The translations under genes were made by a program, and so were the position numbers. A stretch of 64,000 nt of DNA. Origin: Pseudoscleropodium purum. Taxonomy: Eukaryota; Streptophyta; Bryopsida; Hypnales; Brachytheciaceae. The stretch is from NCBI GenBank assembly GCA_963969395.1, contig OZ017795.1, positions 13,268,001-13,332,000 on the forward strand, in the 5' to 3' direction. The notes beneath the pieces were generated by a model. It searched no databases. It was not told the origin of the DNA and saw only the letters and a list, made by a program, of their open reading frames with translations. Shown in pieces: positions 47,801-59,485 of this stretch (the first letter of the stretch is position 1; each line of letters starts with the position of its first letter).

Positions 47801-49362
47801 AAGACAGAAAAAAAAAGTCAATTTTATTCTCTATTATGTACAAATCTTTGAAAGACTCAAAAAAGCAGTTTGTAAGTTTATTGGACCCAACCTGTATATT
47901 GACCAAACATTTTCAATGAGGATTCTTCCTTATATTTTATTTTTTTTGGAAGAGGCCGGGTTTGTAGTCAAACTTGGATGTCTCCTGCTGTGGCAGGGGA
48001 AGCACCTGCAGATGGCCCCACTTTGATCGTTACCCTCTTGGCTCCGTGTGCTGCACTGTACTCGAGAAGAGCAGTCTCGAGCTTCCTTGCAGACAAGTAA
48101 TTCAACACAGTTATGAGTTGCTGTCGTCAAAACTTTGGGAGTTTGGCTGTGCTAATCGATCTCGAGTGCACTCGAAAGAGTTACTGCATGATGTGTAGAA
48201 TTTCCAGAGGAATATATAATTAATTGAAAGTGTCCCATACTTTTAAAAACACTAGGTTTCTTCAGTGAATCGGGAATTGTTTTTTAGGATCGATTAGACT
48301 AAACCTCCGATCCTGTCAGTGAAAAACTTAACAACAGAATAAACCTAGCACTTGGAGCGCTTGTATGTTAATCTGAGCCACTGCTGTGCATGTAAGAAAC
48401 AGTGAGATCGATCGATGAACTTTTCTAGTGCTTTCTGTAAATGTATAGCTTTGTCATGGGGGAGACAAGGATCGGATAACTACACGTGACACACGTATTG
48501 CACACGTAGAATTGCTTCCCTCAGGCCGGACTTCGAACCAAGACCCTTACCTGTTCTAGTTGCCCTCGAGATGGGTCAGAAAAATTGGAGAATGAATCAA
48601 AAAAGGTGACGTAGTCCGACAGACTTAGTTGATCAGCAGCTACAGTAAGTTGCTCGCAGTACGACTTTCAACTGTTAGAATTTGGGTGGGGTTGGGTAGC
48701 ATCGTTTTCCAGCAACGTTTTGGAACATGCTTTTCAGAAAAATGTACCATGAGCAACGAGCTGTAGTTGCTAAGCACCCCCCGACCCCCGGTAATCGAGT
48801 AGTTTACGGTTCTCAAGTTCACAAGAAACCCAGAATCAGTAGTCTCAGCTGCAGAAAATTATAGCAAGGAGTTCAAGCAAGGATCTGGTTTAGCATTCTT
48901 CGGTAGTGTATCTGGTGAAACCGTCTGAACAGCTTCATCAGAGGTAACTTTAGAAATCTGTCAAATGCTAACATGTCGAGACTCTGAACAATTTCGAATG
49001 ACAATTTGCTGTAGTGGTCGCTTCCGAGATCGAGTTTCATCATTCTCAGGTTTCCTGATCGGCATTCTGTAAGTCCTCTGGACTTTAACCGCGATCGTTT
49101 CCTATTTAGAGCATTTTCAATTAATTTGCATTCAATTGAGTCTGAATCTGAGAATTACGAAGTCAGTCTCACTAACAACTGTAAGTTCTTGGATTTCAAA
49201 CTCGATAATCCACGTATCAAATCATACTTAGCTACTACGTGCAGGGAGTTCGCTGCAACCCACGAGGACAAGAATTGCAAGCACGGGACCAAGGGTTGGT
49301 GACCTGAAAACCCCAGAAATTAGAAGTGAATTCACAGCAAGAAAGATTGAGGTTGGGCTATC
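47801..49362. other. P450 upstream region and spacer
   Basis: 47,940-48,200 is a GC-balanced patch whose plus-strand text looks exon-like in short runs but carries stops; no product was recognised. From 48,250 the sequence is the 5' flank of the P450 gene. A GGTTCGAAGTCCGGC-like string on the minus strand at 48,527-48,541 does not belong to a complete tRNA fold. Confidence 0.4.
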
Positions 49363-51805
49363 ATGGAGAACCTCACGAAATCGTTGCCTGGAGTTCCGAC
49401 CCTGAAAGACTACGCTCTTGGAAATGGAAGAATGGAAAATCCCGCACTCGCATTCTTCGTCACCATGTTGCTTTTGCTTCTCGTGTTCCTGTTTCTTAAA
49501 TCGCAGAAGCCGCGGCGCAACCTGCCGCCATCGCCTCCCGGCGCCTGGCCCATTGTAGGCCACTTGCCACTGCTCGGGAAGCTACCACACATCACCATGG
49601 AAAATTGGGCTAAACAATACGGCCAGATTATTCTTCTGCGACTCGGGTCTTTTCCTACGGTGGTGATTTCCTCGCCGGAGATGGCGAGAGAGGTGTTGCT
49701 TATGCAGGACAAGATCTGGGCGTCACGACCTTCAAGAAGAATTTCGTCGATACACTTCGCCTACAACTACAAAGGTCTGTCAGAAGTCGGAACGTTCTAT
49801 GTCTCCTTCGGAATTTGATTTTGGGTTGGCGTCCGATTGATCGATGCATTTGAATTGGGTGGGATTAGGTATTGCGGCTGCTCCGTATTCGGCTATGTGG
49901 CGCCAGCTCCGGAAGATCTCGACGCTGGAACTCTTCACGACGAGGAGGTTGGAAGCCTCGCATGGAGTGCGTCTTGAGGAAATGCAGCAAATGGTTTGGT
50001 AGTGGTGCTATCCTTGTAACACAATCTTGACGTTTTTTTGCCTGGGCCGTTACGCGCTCACGCTTCACTTACATCTAACGGTGGAGTCAAACAAATACGA
50101 GGTGTAAAAATGAGCTCAAGTGCACCTCTACACTCTCAAATCTTTGTTTTCAACAGAAGTTAGGGTGGAATTCAGAGCAATAATGAATTTAAACAAATTT
50201 GATTGCTAGTGAATTCATTTCATCTTCTGACCATCATGCTTCTGACCCGAAGGCTTGAAAATCTGAATGTGCTGCAATTTGTCGAGTGAGGTTGGAAGAA
50301 AAGTGTGGGAGAGATCGACTTATCAACTACCTCCATTGTCAGCAAGTTTTTTCAATGGTTGAACTTGTGTGACCGCAGGTCGATCTTGCAAGATGCGAAG
50401 CTTGGGAAGCCGGTGGACGTGAAGGAGAGTTTCAATAGAAAAGTGGCGAATGAGATTTTCCGAGTGGTGTTAGGGTACAGGCTGTCGGGATCCATTGGCC
50501 CCTTGCCAGGAGGGGAGGATGGTGAATTCGCGGACATCATCTATGAGCTTCAGCAACTGAAAGGCTTGTTCATGGCGGGGGAATTTGTGCCGTGGTTGCG
50601 TCCCTTGGACATCGGCGGCGTAGAGAAGCGCATGAAGACAGTGCAACGGCGTCTGGATCTCTTTTTGAACAAAGTCTTGGCCGAACACGAGGCGAAAGGG
50701 CAGCAAGGGCCCATTGCCGAGACCGATAAGGATTTCGTCGATGTGCTCTTGCGCACCATGCACGAGCAAGACGATTCAGAGCCGTTGAAGCTGGATGCGG
50801 ATTGTATCAAAGCAACAGTCATGGTAAAATAGAGGCTGCATTAACCATACCGTACTCTACATTAGATGCTCCATTGACCACAGAGTACTGTGATTTGTGC
50901 TAAGTGTGAAAGCACTTAATCTATTGACATTTCGTTTCTTTCAATTTATTTTTTGGTTATCACAAAATAATTGTGCAAAATTTTAGATGGTGCAAGTAGC
51001 GCAAGTATCTAGATTGTTGAGGGGAAAGGCTCGAAGTTCACTTGTATGGTGAATGGAACCTCTCCCTTGACGTATGATGAATGAAGACTGTACATTATGA
51101 GAGATTCCAACTCAAGTAGAGTGTTTCTGCTCCACATTTTTTGCATTCTGATTTCTGAATTGCCTGGAACAGAGCATGATAGCTGCGGGAACGGACACTT
51201 CCACGGTGACAGTGGAATGGACCATGGCGGAACTCATCCGCAACCCTGATATCCAACGAAAGCTCACACTCGAGCTCGACACTGTTGTAGGAAAAGATCG
51301 GATGGTGCAACAGACCGACCTTCCCAATCTCAAGTACCTGCAAGCAGTCATCAAAGAGGTCCTTCGTCTCCACACTCCGGCGCCATTGCTGCTCCCACAT
51401 GAATCAACCCAAGATTGCGAGCTTGCGGGATACTATGTCCCCGCCGGCACTCGTTTGCATGTGCATGCATATGCCATTGGACGCAACTCGAAAGCATGGG
51501 AAAAGCCCTTGGAGTTTAATCCTGAGAGGTTTGTAGCTCACCCGGATATTGATGTGAGAGGCCAAAACTTCGGCTTCATTCCGTTTGGATCCGGGAGGAG
51601 ATCCTGCCCGGCCATCACCCTGAGCATGGTCTCGTTGCAGTGGACAGTCGCCACTCTATTTCAAACATTTGAGTGGTCTCTTCCAGCCGGGGAGAGATTC
51701 CAGGATTTGGACATGACGGAAGAGTTCGGCCTTACTACACCGAGAGCGAATACCCTTCTTCTCCACGCCATTCCTCGCCTGAGACTTGAACTCTACTCGG
51801 TTTGA
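49363..51805 (+). CDS. Cytochrome P450, plant A-type (CYP71-clan-like), 539 aa, four exons
   Basis: Exons are 49,363-49,774, 49,869-49,998, 50,379-50,823 and 51,173-51,805; all junctions are GT-AG and the frame is intact. A heme-thiolate monooxygenase anchored in the ER membrane. It has an N-terminal hydrophobic anchor (about 28-46), a proline hinge PPSPPG (55-60), helix-C WRQLR (148-152), the I-helix oxygen motif AAGTDTS (333-339), K-helix ExxR in KEVLR (E391, R394), NPERF (445-449) and the heme loop FGSGRRSCPA (467-476) with axial Cys474. The Ala after CysPro is unusual; Gly is common there. The C-terminus (TEEFGLTTPRANTLL) is typical of plant CYP71-clan enzymes. Length is usual to slightly long. 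The substrate cannot be deduced; I would not assign a CYP family number. The 380-base intron 2 contains a separate open stretch that is not coding in this model. Confidence 0.93.
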
Positions 51806-53502
51806 TTGTGCAATCCAACGGTTGATTGTTGTTGTGAATTTAGACTTCATCTTTTCAGAATTCAGTTAACTCTTATATTACCAATCCCACTCTCACTCCT
51901 TGATGCTGCAACGGACTGCAGTGTCGTAGAACCTGGAAGTCTTCAAGTTTAAGTTGTCTATGTATAGATCCAGACAATTTTGAAGAGTATGCTGTATAGA
52001 AGAATGTAACGATCTTGTAAATTTCCACCTTGTCAGAGAATAAGTAGCTCTAGTAGCTACAGTGATTGTGAAGCTAGTCTGCTTGGCTGCTCTTGACTGC
52101 TCTTGAATTAGCAGCCCATATTGTGCGATTTTGGACATCATGCTACAGGGGATGAGTGGCGATTCTGGCTGCGAATTGCACCACTAGCGAGGATTTTACA
52201 GGAGAAATTTCCCAGTGTGAGTAGTTCTAATTCGGCTCATGATCGTGTGTAAATGATAATTCTTTGACATCTGTCAATTGCAATGTGCTCGTTTATGACT
52301 AATTGCTCTGGTTGTCTTGCTATAGCCTGTTCAAGCCCGAACTTGCTCGAGTTGCGCGATTTTAATGGCTGTGGCTCCGACCCACTACCGTGGCTTCTGT
52401 CGAATACTCTATGATTGTCGTCAAACGACTTTCTTTTTGCTTTTCTGCCCTCTTTAATCGATCTTGTGGAAGTGAAATATTGTCCAGCCTTGCTAGCAGG
52501 CTTCTGATTCTCGCAGGATGTATATTTTGAAGATTGACAACACTGATAACGAGCACTGGAGACGGACTGACGTTTGCTCTTTGGGCAGTTCAAATGCGTC
52601 ATTTTGCCATGGGAAAATCATGAGCAAAATTCATTTAGAATTCATTTAGAATTCAATCAGGCAGGGAGAGCATGGACGTGATGCAACGCTATATGTGTTC
52701 ATTGACTTGCCTCAATCCTATTCCATTTCGTCCAGTACAATTCTACTTTCTACTTCTTTCCTAATACTATTTGTTTTGTTTTTCTTGTTCTTGCGTTATG
52801 ATATCAATCTGTGTTTTTATCAGACTATTTTCGTTGAAGTTCTTTTCAAATTCTGTGTTTGTTCGTGATATTAATTGCTTAGTGATGAATACACGCATCT
52901 GTGCATTGTAATGTACAATCTTATGTCGATGCTACCCTCACGAAGGGCTAAAGGTGAGTTCATTGTGTTCATGCTGTCAGTGCATTGAGTCTCTTGGACA
53001 GGAAGTCCTCATATTGTCTCTGTGCTTAGCAAACAGCAGAGTCGGTACATACAACCGCGTGGAATGAGCAACATATTTGCTTTAATTTTCAGTTTTAGGG
53101 GGCTAAAAATTGTTTTTAAGAACTTCCAAATGGAATCGTTGATACAGTAAATGGCATTCAATCAGGGCTGTTTTAATATATTTAAAACGTAAAACTCTGA
53201 TTAATATGAAATTTTTATTGGACGTGTAATTTTTATTTCGTGTATTCAGTTGTATTTTCTTATGAAATTCTTACATATGGGAAGGTTTTATGCAACAGCT
53301 ATTGCCAAAAACATCCCCAGACTTGTGCTTGAAAAGTGTGCATGTCTTTCTTGCAATCTCCTTGCTATTTATTGCATTAAGGCTAAATATGGACCTGCAA
53401 TAGTACTTTGACTATAATTGAGAATTGCATTCTCACTTGTTGATTATTAAGGTAGGACTACCTATTCCCAACTAGACCCATGCCCAACTTGTGGAGTGGA
53501 GT
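51806..53502. other. P450 3' flank and spacer
   Basis: 51,806-52,000 is probably the 3' UTR. A 121-codon minus-strand frame at 52,602-52,237 starts with a Cys/Ser/Lys-rich stretch but shows no known domain; it could be a small gene or chance. The rest is AT-rich. Confidence 0.4.
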
Positions 53503-53573
53503 TATTTCCAACCAAGGTTGGAAGAGATTTCCAACCAAAGTTTGAAATAGATTTCCAACCAAAGTTTGAAATG
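53503..53573. repeat. 24-base tandem repeat, 3 copies
   Basis: The unit GATTTCCAACCAAAGTTTGA plus AATA occurs at 53,526-53,549 and 53,550-53,573 with one mismatch. It is preceded by a more diverged copy (TATTTCCAACCAAGGTTGGA plus AGA) at 53,503-53,525. Confidence 0.85.
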
Positions 53574-56002
53574 TGTTTTTTTCTTCTTTTCAAAGTTTAG
53601 ACTAATATGTTCATAACACATGTTCCATAGTAGTGAGTAAGAAAGTAGGAAGTATTGAGTGGGAAAATAGTTCCTGAATGATTAAAATTGGAAGAGTCTA
53701 GCCATTAGCTATGGGTGTAGAGCACTTTTTGACTTTCAAAATTTATAGTAAGGCTTTAGTTCAAGTGATAAAATTACCAAAGTTTTTGCAATCCCGGTCA
53801 TTTCTATCCTTGCACCACTATAAATATTTACTCCACTTTGCCCTGCTCTTGATCATGTCCAAAATTACTTATTTAATCAGTTGTAGGTGCTTGCATTGTA
53901 TATAAAATCTCCTTTCTCAGGGTCCGTAAGTTGTAATTATAGTGGATCATTTAGAACTACCTAATACTTTCTTCACAAATATTAGTACCATTGATTTCTT
54001 CTTATTTAAAATAGAGGCAACAAGGTTTAAATCAATAATAAATAGAAAATATTAAAACAAACACTATTAATTGGCAATTTTCAATAGACTTTTTAAAGAT
54101 GAAACTCTTCCATAGAAATGGATGTCTAAAGATTGTAAGATATAGAATCTATGTTTGAAAATGTACAAAAAAAAGAGTTTTATTTGCATCCTTCTGGATG
54201 ACAAAATATTTGCTACTTTAAAAATATTAAGATTAAAAATATCCTTCTAGTATGGGAACTAAACCACCATTCTTTCAGCTGGTTAATTTGATATTGAAAA
54301 GTCCTTAAAGTCATGGAACTTGAAAATAAGTAAATTAAGATTTTTTTGCAATAGAAAATGATTTTTTGGTAAATCTACATTAATTTAAGTTATAAGAAAA
54401 AAATTATCATCTATCTTTCCTTGAAATTTCAAAGTCATTGGCTTCGTACTTCAAAAACTATATTCATTTGATTTTGTAATTTTTTACTTCATGTCACTAA
54501 TTTATAATTACATGGGAGCAATTTTCCTATACAGAAGTTGTTTTTTCTTTTTTATAGATCAAACAACCTACCATTGGTTTTAACATATGTCGTGTTTCAA
54601 TTTAGCTTAATAATTTTCATAACATTGTGCACCATTTCTTAATCCTTTAATGCTTAAGTTTTTTTAGACTTTTTGCACATTTTTATTTATATCTTTGTAC
54701 AAATATATTGTTTACCTTAATTTCATCAATTAGTTATTAAAAAAGGTTATATTTTAAAATTTTAAGAATTATTTTGGATGAATGAAAAGTTATTTGGACA
54801 AAATATTGCCCAATTCCAAAAATTACCAAATTCTAGGAACATATAGAAACCAACATCTAAATATAGAATCCAAAATGCATAGACATTTCATAAAGCGTAT
54901 ATATATAAAAAAAAGTGTCAAAGTTGTAGAATTGTAAAATTTTCTATTTAAGATAGCATTTTCAAAGTCCTTGTAGAAAGAAAACATCCAATGATATGTG
55001 AAAATTAATGGATAAATATATGAAAAAAAAATTCAATTTAGAGAATTTTTTAGGAGGTTAAAATAGCCATGAAGAATAGTGTGAAAATTTTCCAATAGGT
55101 TTAACCTATATAGAATTTATTGACAAAATTTTGGTAATTTTCATATTTGAATTAACACTTTCTTCAAAATTTGGTAGAAAATTCAAGTAATTTTGATTTT
55201 TTAAAGCATAATGAGTACATTAAATTATATCAATTAGAACATACATTAGTGTAGCTTGGGACTTTGATTAAGAATTGAAGGTTAGATTGAAGAGCAATAT
55301 TCAATTACAATGGATTCTAAAACAAAATATACAAATGATATACATATTATACTATGTTATTTGGATTCTATCACAAAAAGCTTCCAAAACATGAAGCTTC
55401 CAATTGCAAATTCTGCAATTTCTCATTGAATTTTTAAAACCATTTTCAAAATTTTGATATGGAATAAATATTTTCTAGTTTTAAATCCAAACACAGGCAA
55501 ATGGTTTTATTGAAAATTACAATTAAGTTTGACCAAGGCACATCCACTTTGGAGATACCTGAACCTTTCCTTTAAGGATTAAAATGTATAAGATAAAGAT
55601 TGTTTCCAAATGAAACATCACCAGACGTGAAATGTTGAAAATTCTCAAAGAAATAATCTTTATCCAAATTAAAGACCTTCCACGAGATTTCTCAAATTTT
55701 CATCCAAGTTTTGGATGGATTTCAAAAAGTTCCCACCGTGAGAAGTTCTTTATAGGTTCATCTTGCCACATGGTGATAGAGATAATAGAAACGCTGCTGC
55801 TGGTGATCGAATGAACGAAGACGGAACTCGACGCAAACCCGCACTTCTCGTCCAAATCCGAACCATCGTGGGGGAACGTCTGTCGGATTCAGATGAAGAA
55901 CGAATAAGCGACGGCATTCGTCGAGTGTAACAGATTTTGACATAAAATCATCCTCTGTGTACGTTCAGTCGTTCAGGCTGTTTGATATCCAAAGGTTCAT
56001 GG
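53574..56002. other. AT-rich spacer and Asterix upstream region
   Basis: 53,600-55,780 is very AT-rich with no supported gene. 55,790-56,002 is balanced and probably contains the promoter and leader of the gene starting at 56,051. Confidence 0.45.
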
Positions 56003-56014
56003 TTTTAGGGTTTT
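56003..56014 (+). promoter_or_regulatory. Telo-box (TTTTAGGGTTTT) in the Asterix leader region
   Basis: A TAGGGTTT-type telo-box lies 37 bases upstream of the start codon, as in the other housekeeping-type genes of this window. Role inferred from position. Confidence 0.45.
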
Positions 56015-56050
56015 CAAATTCATTGCACTTTGCCGAAGTTTTGAATCGGG

Positions 56051-57045
56051 ATGGCGGACAAGTCGGATCCGCGCTTGCCAAGCGCTGTTCGTTACTATGT
56101 ACCGCCTCTTGTCAACCCGAACGACCTTCCGCCGGACTACTCCAGCTTGGCGGCCATGGTTTTTGGCATTCTTGGGGTCATGATGAAGGTGAGTATGAAG
56201 GCTTTCTTTTTTTTTTGGTGTTGGATCTTAGTTCGGATTTTTGGGTGCTGCTTTGATTGCTAAATTTCGTCGAGGTGTTGGTGGAGCCCCTAAGTGAATG
56301 TGGTCATTTCTTAGATTTGATCCTGATCGGATGTCCAGCATGTTGCTGCGTGCAGTTAGGTTTTCATTTTTGGGAAATTATCTTGCCAATTTCGCATTAG
56401 TAGTTTTAACCTGAGAAATCCTTCTTGGAAAAACCCGAGGACGAGGGAAGAATTGGTGCCGGGGATCTCAGTATTTGACGCTTAGAGACTGCAATGGTGT
56501 GCAGGTTTTATAATGCACCTTAATAGTTGAGCGATTAGTCACTAATGTAAAGGACGGGGTGGCAGAATTGATAGTGTTTTGTATTCTTTGTTTCTGTGGT
56601 TTATAGGGTTTATGGACCAGGGTTAGCGAAAATTGCGTGTATGGTAAACCTCTACTTTGTTCTTTACAGGTCTAACGAGGTTATTGTTTCGTCATGGATT
56701 GCAGCAAAAGGTTGCTTCATGGTTTTCGTTGGTCTTCATTGCACAATCGCTCGCCTTGATGAAGAATCCAGAGTATGATTTGAAGCAGATTGTCATGGCG
56801 TTAACGTACGTCACTCGCTCTTGTTGCTTTTGTTATTGCTTGCTATTAGTGATACTCGACTTCTCTTGAATAGTTTCTAATGGATTTCTTGACTGGACCA
56901 TTTATATGTGTTATTTATATGTGGCCAACATCGTGGATGTCAAAACAATGACGCTGACTGTTAAAATTCTCCCTTCTGTAGGTTTGCGGTGATGGGTCTC
57001 GTCACAACTTACTTTGTTCCAAATCCCAAGGCTGGGAAAACCTAA
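56051..57045 (+). CDS. Asterix / PAT10-type ER membrane protein (WDR83OS homologue), 100 aa
   Basis: Exons are 56,051-56,188, 56,705-56,805 and 56,982-57,045; the junctions are in frame (46 codons, then phase 2, then TAA). In animals Asterix (WDR83OS, old name UPF0139) is the small subunit of the PAT complex, an ER chaperone for polytopic membrane proteins with CCDC47. The protein has an Asp-Pro-Arg start (SDPRLPSAVRYYVPP), LPPDYSSLAAMVFGILGVMMK (first hydrophobic segment), KVASWFSLVFIAQSLALMKN (second; W and SLA conserved), and FAVMGLVTTYFVPNP (third). Length matches the roughly 100-residue family. The acceptor at 56,704 was chosen because it restores the family sequence and frame; an earlier AG at 56,669 gives a stop. 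A complete, apparently working gene. Confidence 0.93.
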
Positions 57046-57212
57046 CTTGGCCCTATGCAAAGGCGTGACTAGATTCCATTTTTTCCATTTTTTTCGATTT
57101 ATTCAGCAGAACGAGCCTTTGAAGGAAGTTTCTGGGACAATCTCCGGCCGAGGTCGTCAGGCACCCCTACTATCATGAGCTTTGAGTTTTGAAATTGCAT
57201 AATTAGTTCTAA

Positions 57213-57285
57213 ACCCCTAAGGGACCACAAGGCCAGCAGGTGGCTTCTGCAACCCGGTTTTCTGCACCCGCGGTCCTTTGGGGGT
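57213..57285. repeat. 73-base element with 14-bp terminal inverted repeats and TAA flanks
   Basis: It starts ACCCCTAAGGGACC and ends GGTCCTTTGGGGGT (12 of 14 positions pair). TAA flanks it on both sides (57,210-57,212 and 57,286-57,288), as in PIF/Harbinger-type target duplications. It is GC-richer than its surroundings and lies in the Asterix 3' flank. Confidence 0.55.
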
Positions 57286-57465
57286 TAATAGACAGGACTA
57301 TTTCAGAACTTTTTAAGTGTAGGGAGATGAAATTTACCACCTTCATATGCTTGTTCCCATAGTTTGGGTTGTACCATTGTCACATGAAACTATTCTGGGA
57401 GGAAAATTTCCAAAGTTGCCTGATTAGAGTTAGTTAACAGTGGAATCGAGCATAATATCACAAAC

Positions 57466-58000
57466 ATGTTCGTAGTTGTGTATACTTCGGATTTGCACCG
57501 AGTGTTCGATGAACTTATGAAGGTTCATTCTCTTAGTTGGAATGTCATGGTCGGAAGTTATGCTCAGCAGTATCGTGCAAAAATGGAATGGAAATTTTCA
57601 ATCCAATTTGGCATTCCAAGAGGTGAGCAGCCAGTCGAGATTACTTATTTGAGCAAGCGCCCTGGCTTGTGCTATGCATCAGCTTCAATTGAGGCAAACA
57701 AATTCATGAGCATATCAGACATGACGACTTTGAAGTTGGTGTGGACTGCTTCCCCCAGATGTATGGAGAGTGTAGCTAGGTGATCAGATCCATGACTTCT
57801 GTTTTGGGAATGCCTAGCAACCGGAAGTGAAGGAGATCTACTTTGAGAAGAACAGATTGACTGCGAAAATATGCTGAGCTGATCACATCAAAGCTGCAGG
57901 CTACGTTCCTGAAACCGTGTCTGTGCTCGTGTCTGTGCTACAGGGCGTTCATGTGGAGAAAGCACTTGCTCTTGCAATAGGGAGAGATATATAATCTTCA
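57466..58000 (+). pseudogene. PPR-DYW protein pseudogene (fragment)
   Basis: PPR-DYW proteins edit cytidines in plant organelle RNA. A PPR motif is seen in LHRVFDELMKVHSLSWNVMV with GSYAQQ, then QPVEITYLS and a CASP-like turn (CYASASIEANKFM). After a deletion and frame change comes GVDCFPQMYGECS. Next is the E+/DYW start: DQIHDFCFGNA, stop, QPEVKEIYFEKNRLTAKIC, stop, AGYVPETVSVL, and a remnant of HSEKLAIAFG as VEKALALAIGR. The conserved order VHxF..HPE..EIY..AGYVPDT is clear. The HxE zinc-site residues are damaged (the His-Ser-Glu of HSEKLA is lost). Stops and deletions make it non-functional. It is short, so most PPR repeats are missing. Confidence 0.8.
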
Positions 58001-58502
58001 AGGTGCACGAGCAAGGAAGAAGAGACGCCCTTTGCCCTTTCTGGGGATTTAAATACCCTCACTAATTCTTTCTAATATCTAATAAATTTGAAGATTAATT
58101 TTTTGTGGTGTAAATTATCACCTTCTAGAGTTCAAGATATAATACAATTGTCATGTCATGTGCCTCATTGGCATTTTTGGAAGTGAGATAAGTATATCTA
58201 ATTGGAACCCCTACCTTATAGCATCACAATGCTTATCCCATTTTCATTTTTGAACCTAAATCAAAAGTATTCATGTGTGACAAATCTCATAAGACAAGGA
58301 TGAATATCCAAAATTTAGGTTCTAAAATGAAGATAAGTGGAACATAGCAAAACAATTAGGTTGGAGGTGCAATTAGGTATACTTACCTTATTGCTTGCAT
58401 AATCTAAATGTACATTTAAAATATCATTGACAAGGGAATTGATAGTCCTTCTCAAGAACAAATGTTACATATAAGCTTATATAAAACAAATTTGATTTCT
58501 TA

Positions 58503-59020
58503 GAGCATCTTTAATTAAATTAGTTCAATTGGTATATTGGCCTTCTAAATGTATTTCTAATTTTTGACTTGTACATAATTAGAACTTGAATTATTGAATT
58601 ATCATTAGAAATACATCCTAAAGTTGTTTGAATAGAAATAAAAAAAATTCAAATTTAGACATTTGCCTCTATCTTCAAAAACAAATTAATAGTCAAAATT
58701 TTATAATAGAAGCTTTGGCAAATCATAGTTTCCAAGCAAAACTTATCCAATTGCACTCCAAAATATAATGTGAAAATATAATATGCAATTAGGCTAAGTT
58801 TTGCCTTGGTATGCATGATTTGTCAAAGCCTTTATAAATTTTGGCTTTTAGCTTGCTTTTGAAGGAATTGTCTAGTGTCTAAATTTGAATTTCCTTCAGT
58901 TTGTTCAAAGTATTTTTGGATGTGTTTCACATTATCATAATTTCAAATTTTAATTATATATAAGTCCAAAGTTAGAAGTACATTTGGAAGGCCAATATAC
59001 CAATTGGATTGAAGATGCTC
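58503..59020. mobile_element. Complete 518-bp MITE/foldback with TTA target duplications
   Basis: It starts GAGCATCTTTAAT and ends ATTGAAGATGCTC. TTA flanks both ends (58,500-58,502 and 59,021-59,023). The two halves are long inverted repeats: GGTATATTGGCCTTC at the left is matched by GAAGGCCAATATACC at the right, and ATTCAAATTTAGACA by TGTCTAAATTTGAAT. Further inner blocks pair almost to the centre (about 58,760). A TTA duplication points to the PIF/Harbinger group (Tourist-like). The GAGCATCTTCAA-type end resembles common plant MITE termini. Non-autonomous; no ORF. Confidence 0.88.
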
Positions 59021-59327
59021 TTATCACTTGTATTGAAGTCAATGACAATGTTTTTGGTTGCGTAGTCATGAAGATTATAAGAATTGATTGAGAGAATGGC
59101 AAATTTAAATTGGTTAATGGGTATTTAAGAACATCCACAATGCAACCTTACTACTTGACCATTGTACATTAACAATGCAAAGTGCTTTTGGGCCTCTCTA
59201 GATTTGTTGAGACACTTACCAATTGTCGCACCTCAATGCAGACTTTGTACAAAGGCATGGCCCCACCTATTTTTGGTCATTATTGTAGTAGGAGCTTGTT
59301 GAATCCTAGCTTTCCCAATCTCTTTTA

Positions 59328-59485
59328 GGAATAGAAGTCGTCTTAAATAATGGCATTTAGATGCCATCCAAAATATTTGAACATTTTAGGAATGAAAGTC
59401 ATCTTAAATTATGGCATTTAGATGCCATCCAAAATATTTGTACATTTTAGAAATGAAAGTCATCTTAAATAATGGCATATAGATT
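59328..59485. repeat. 61-base tandem repeat, about 2.6 copies
   Basis: Units begin at 59,328, 59,389 and 59,450, an exact 61-base period. Shared text includes GTC(A/G)TCTTAAAT.ATGGCAT and AGATGCCATCCAAAATATTTG. The third copy breaks off after about 35 bases. Each unit holds a small ATGGCATTTAGATGCCAT palindrome. Confidence 0.9.

Noticed and set aside
48500..48580. tRNA-like GGTTCGAAGTCC string on the minus strand
   Set aside because: No matching acceptor, D or anticodon arms could be folded around it.
52237..52602. 121-codon Ser/Lys/Cys-rich minus frame after the P450
   Set aside because: No recognised domain and no splice or start evidence; noted only as an unassigned frame.
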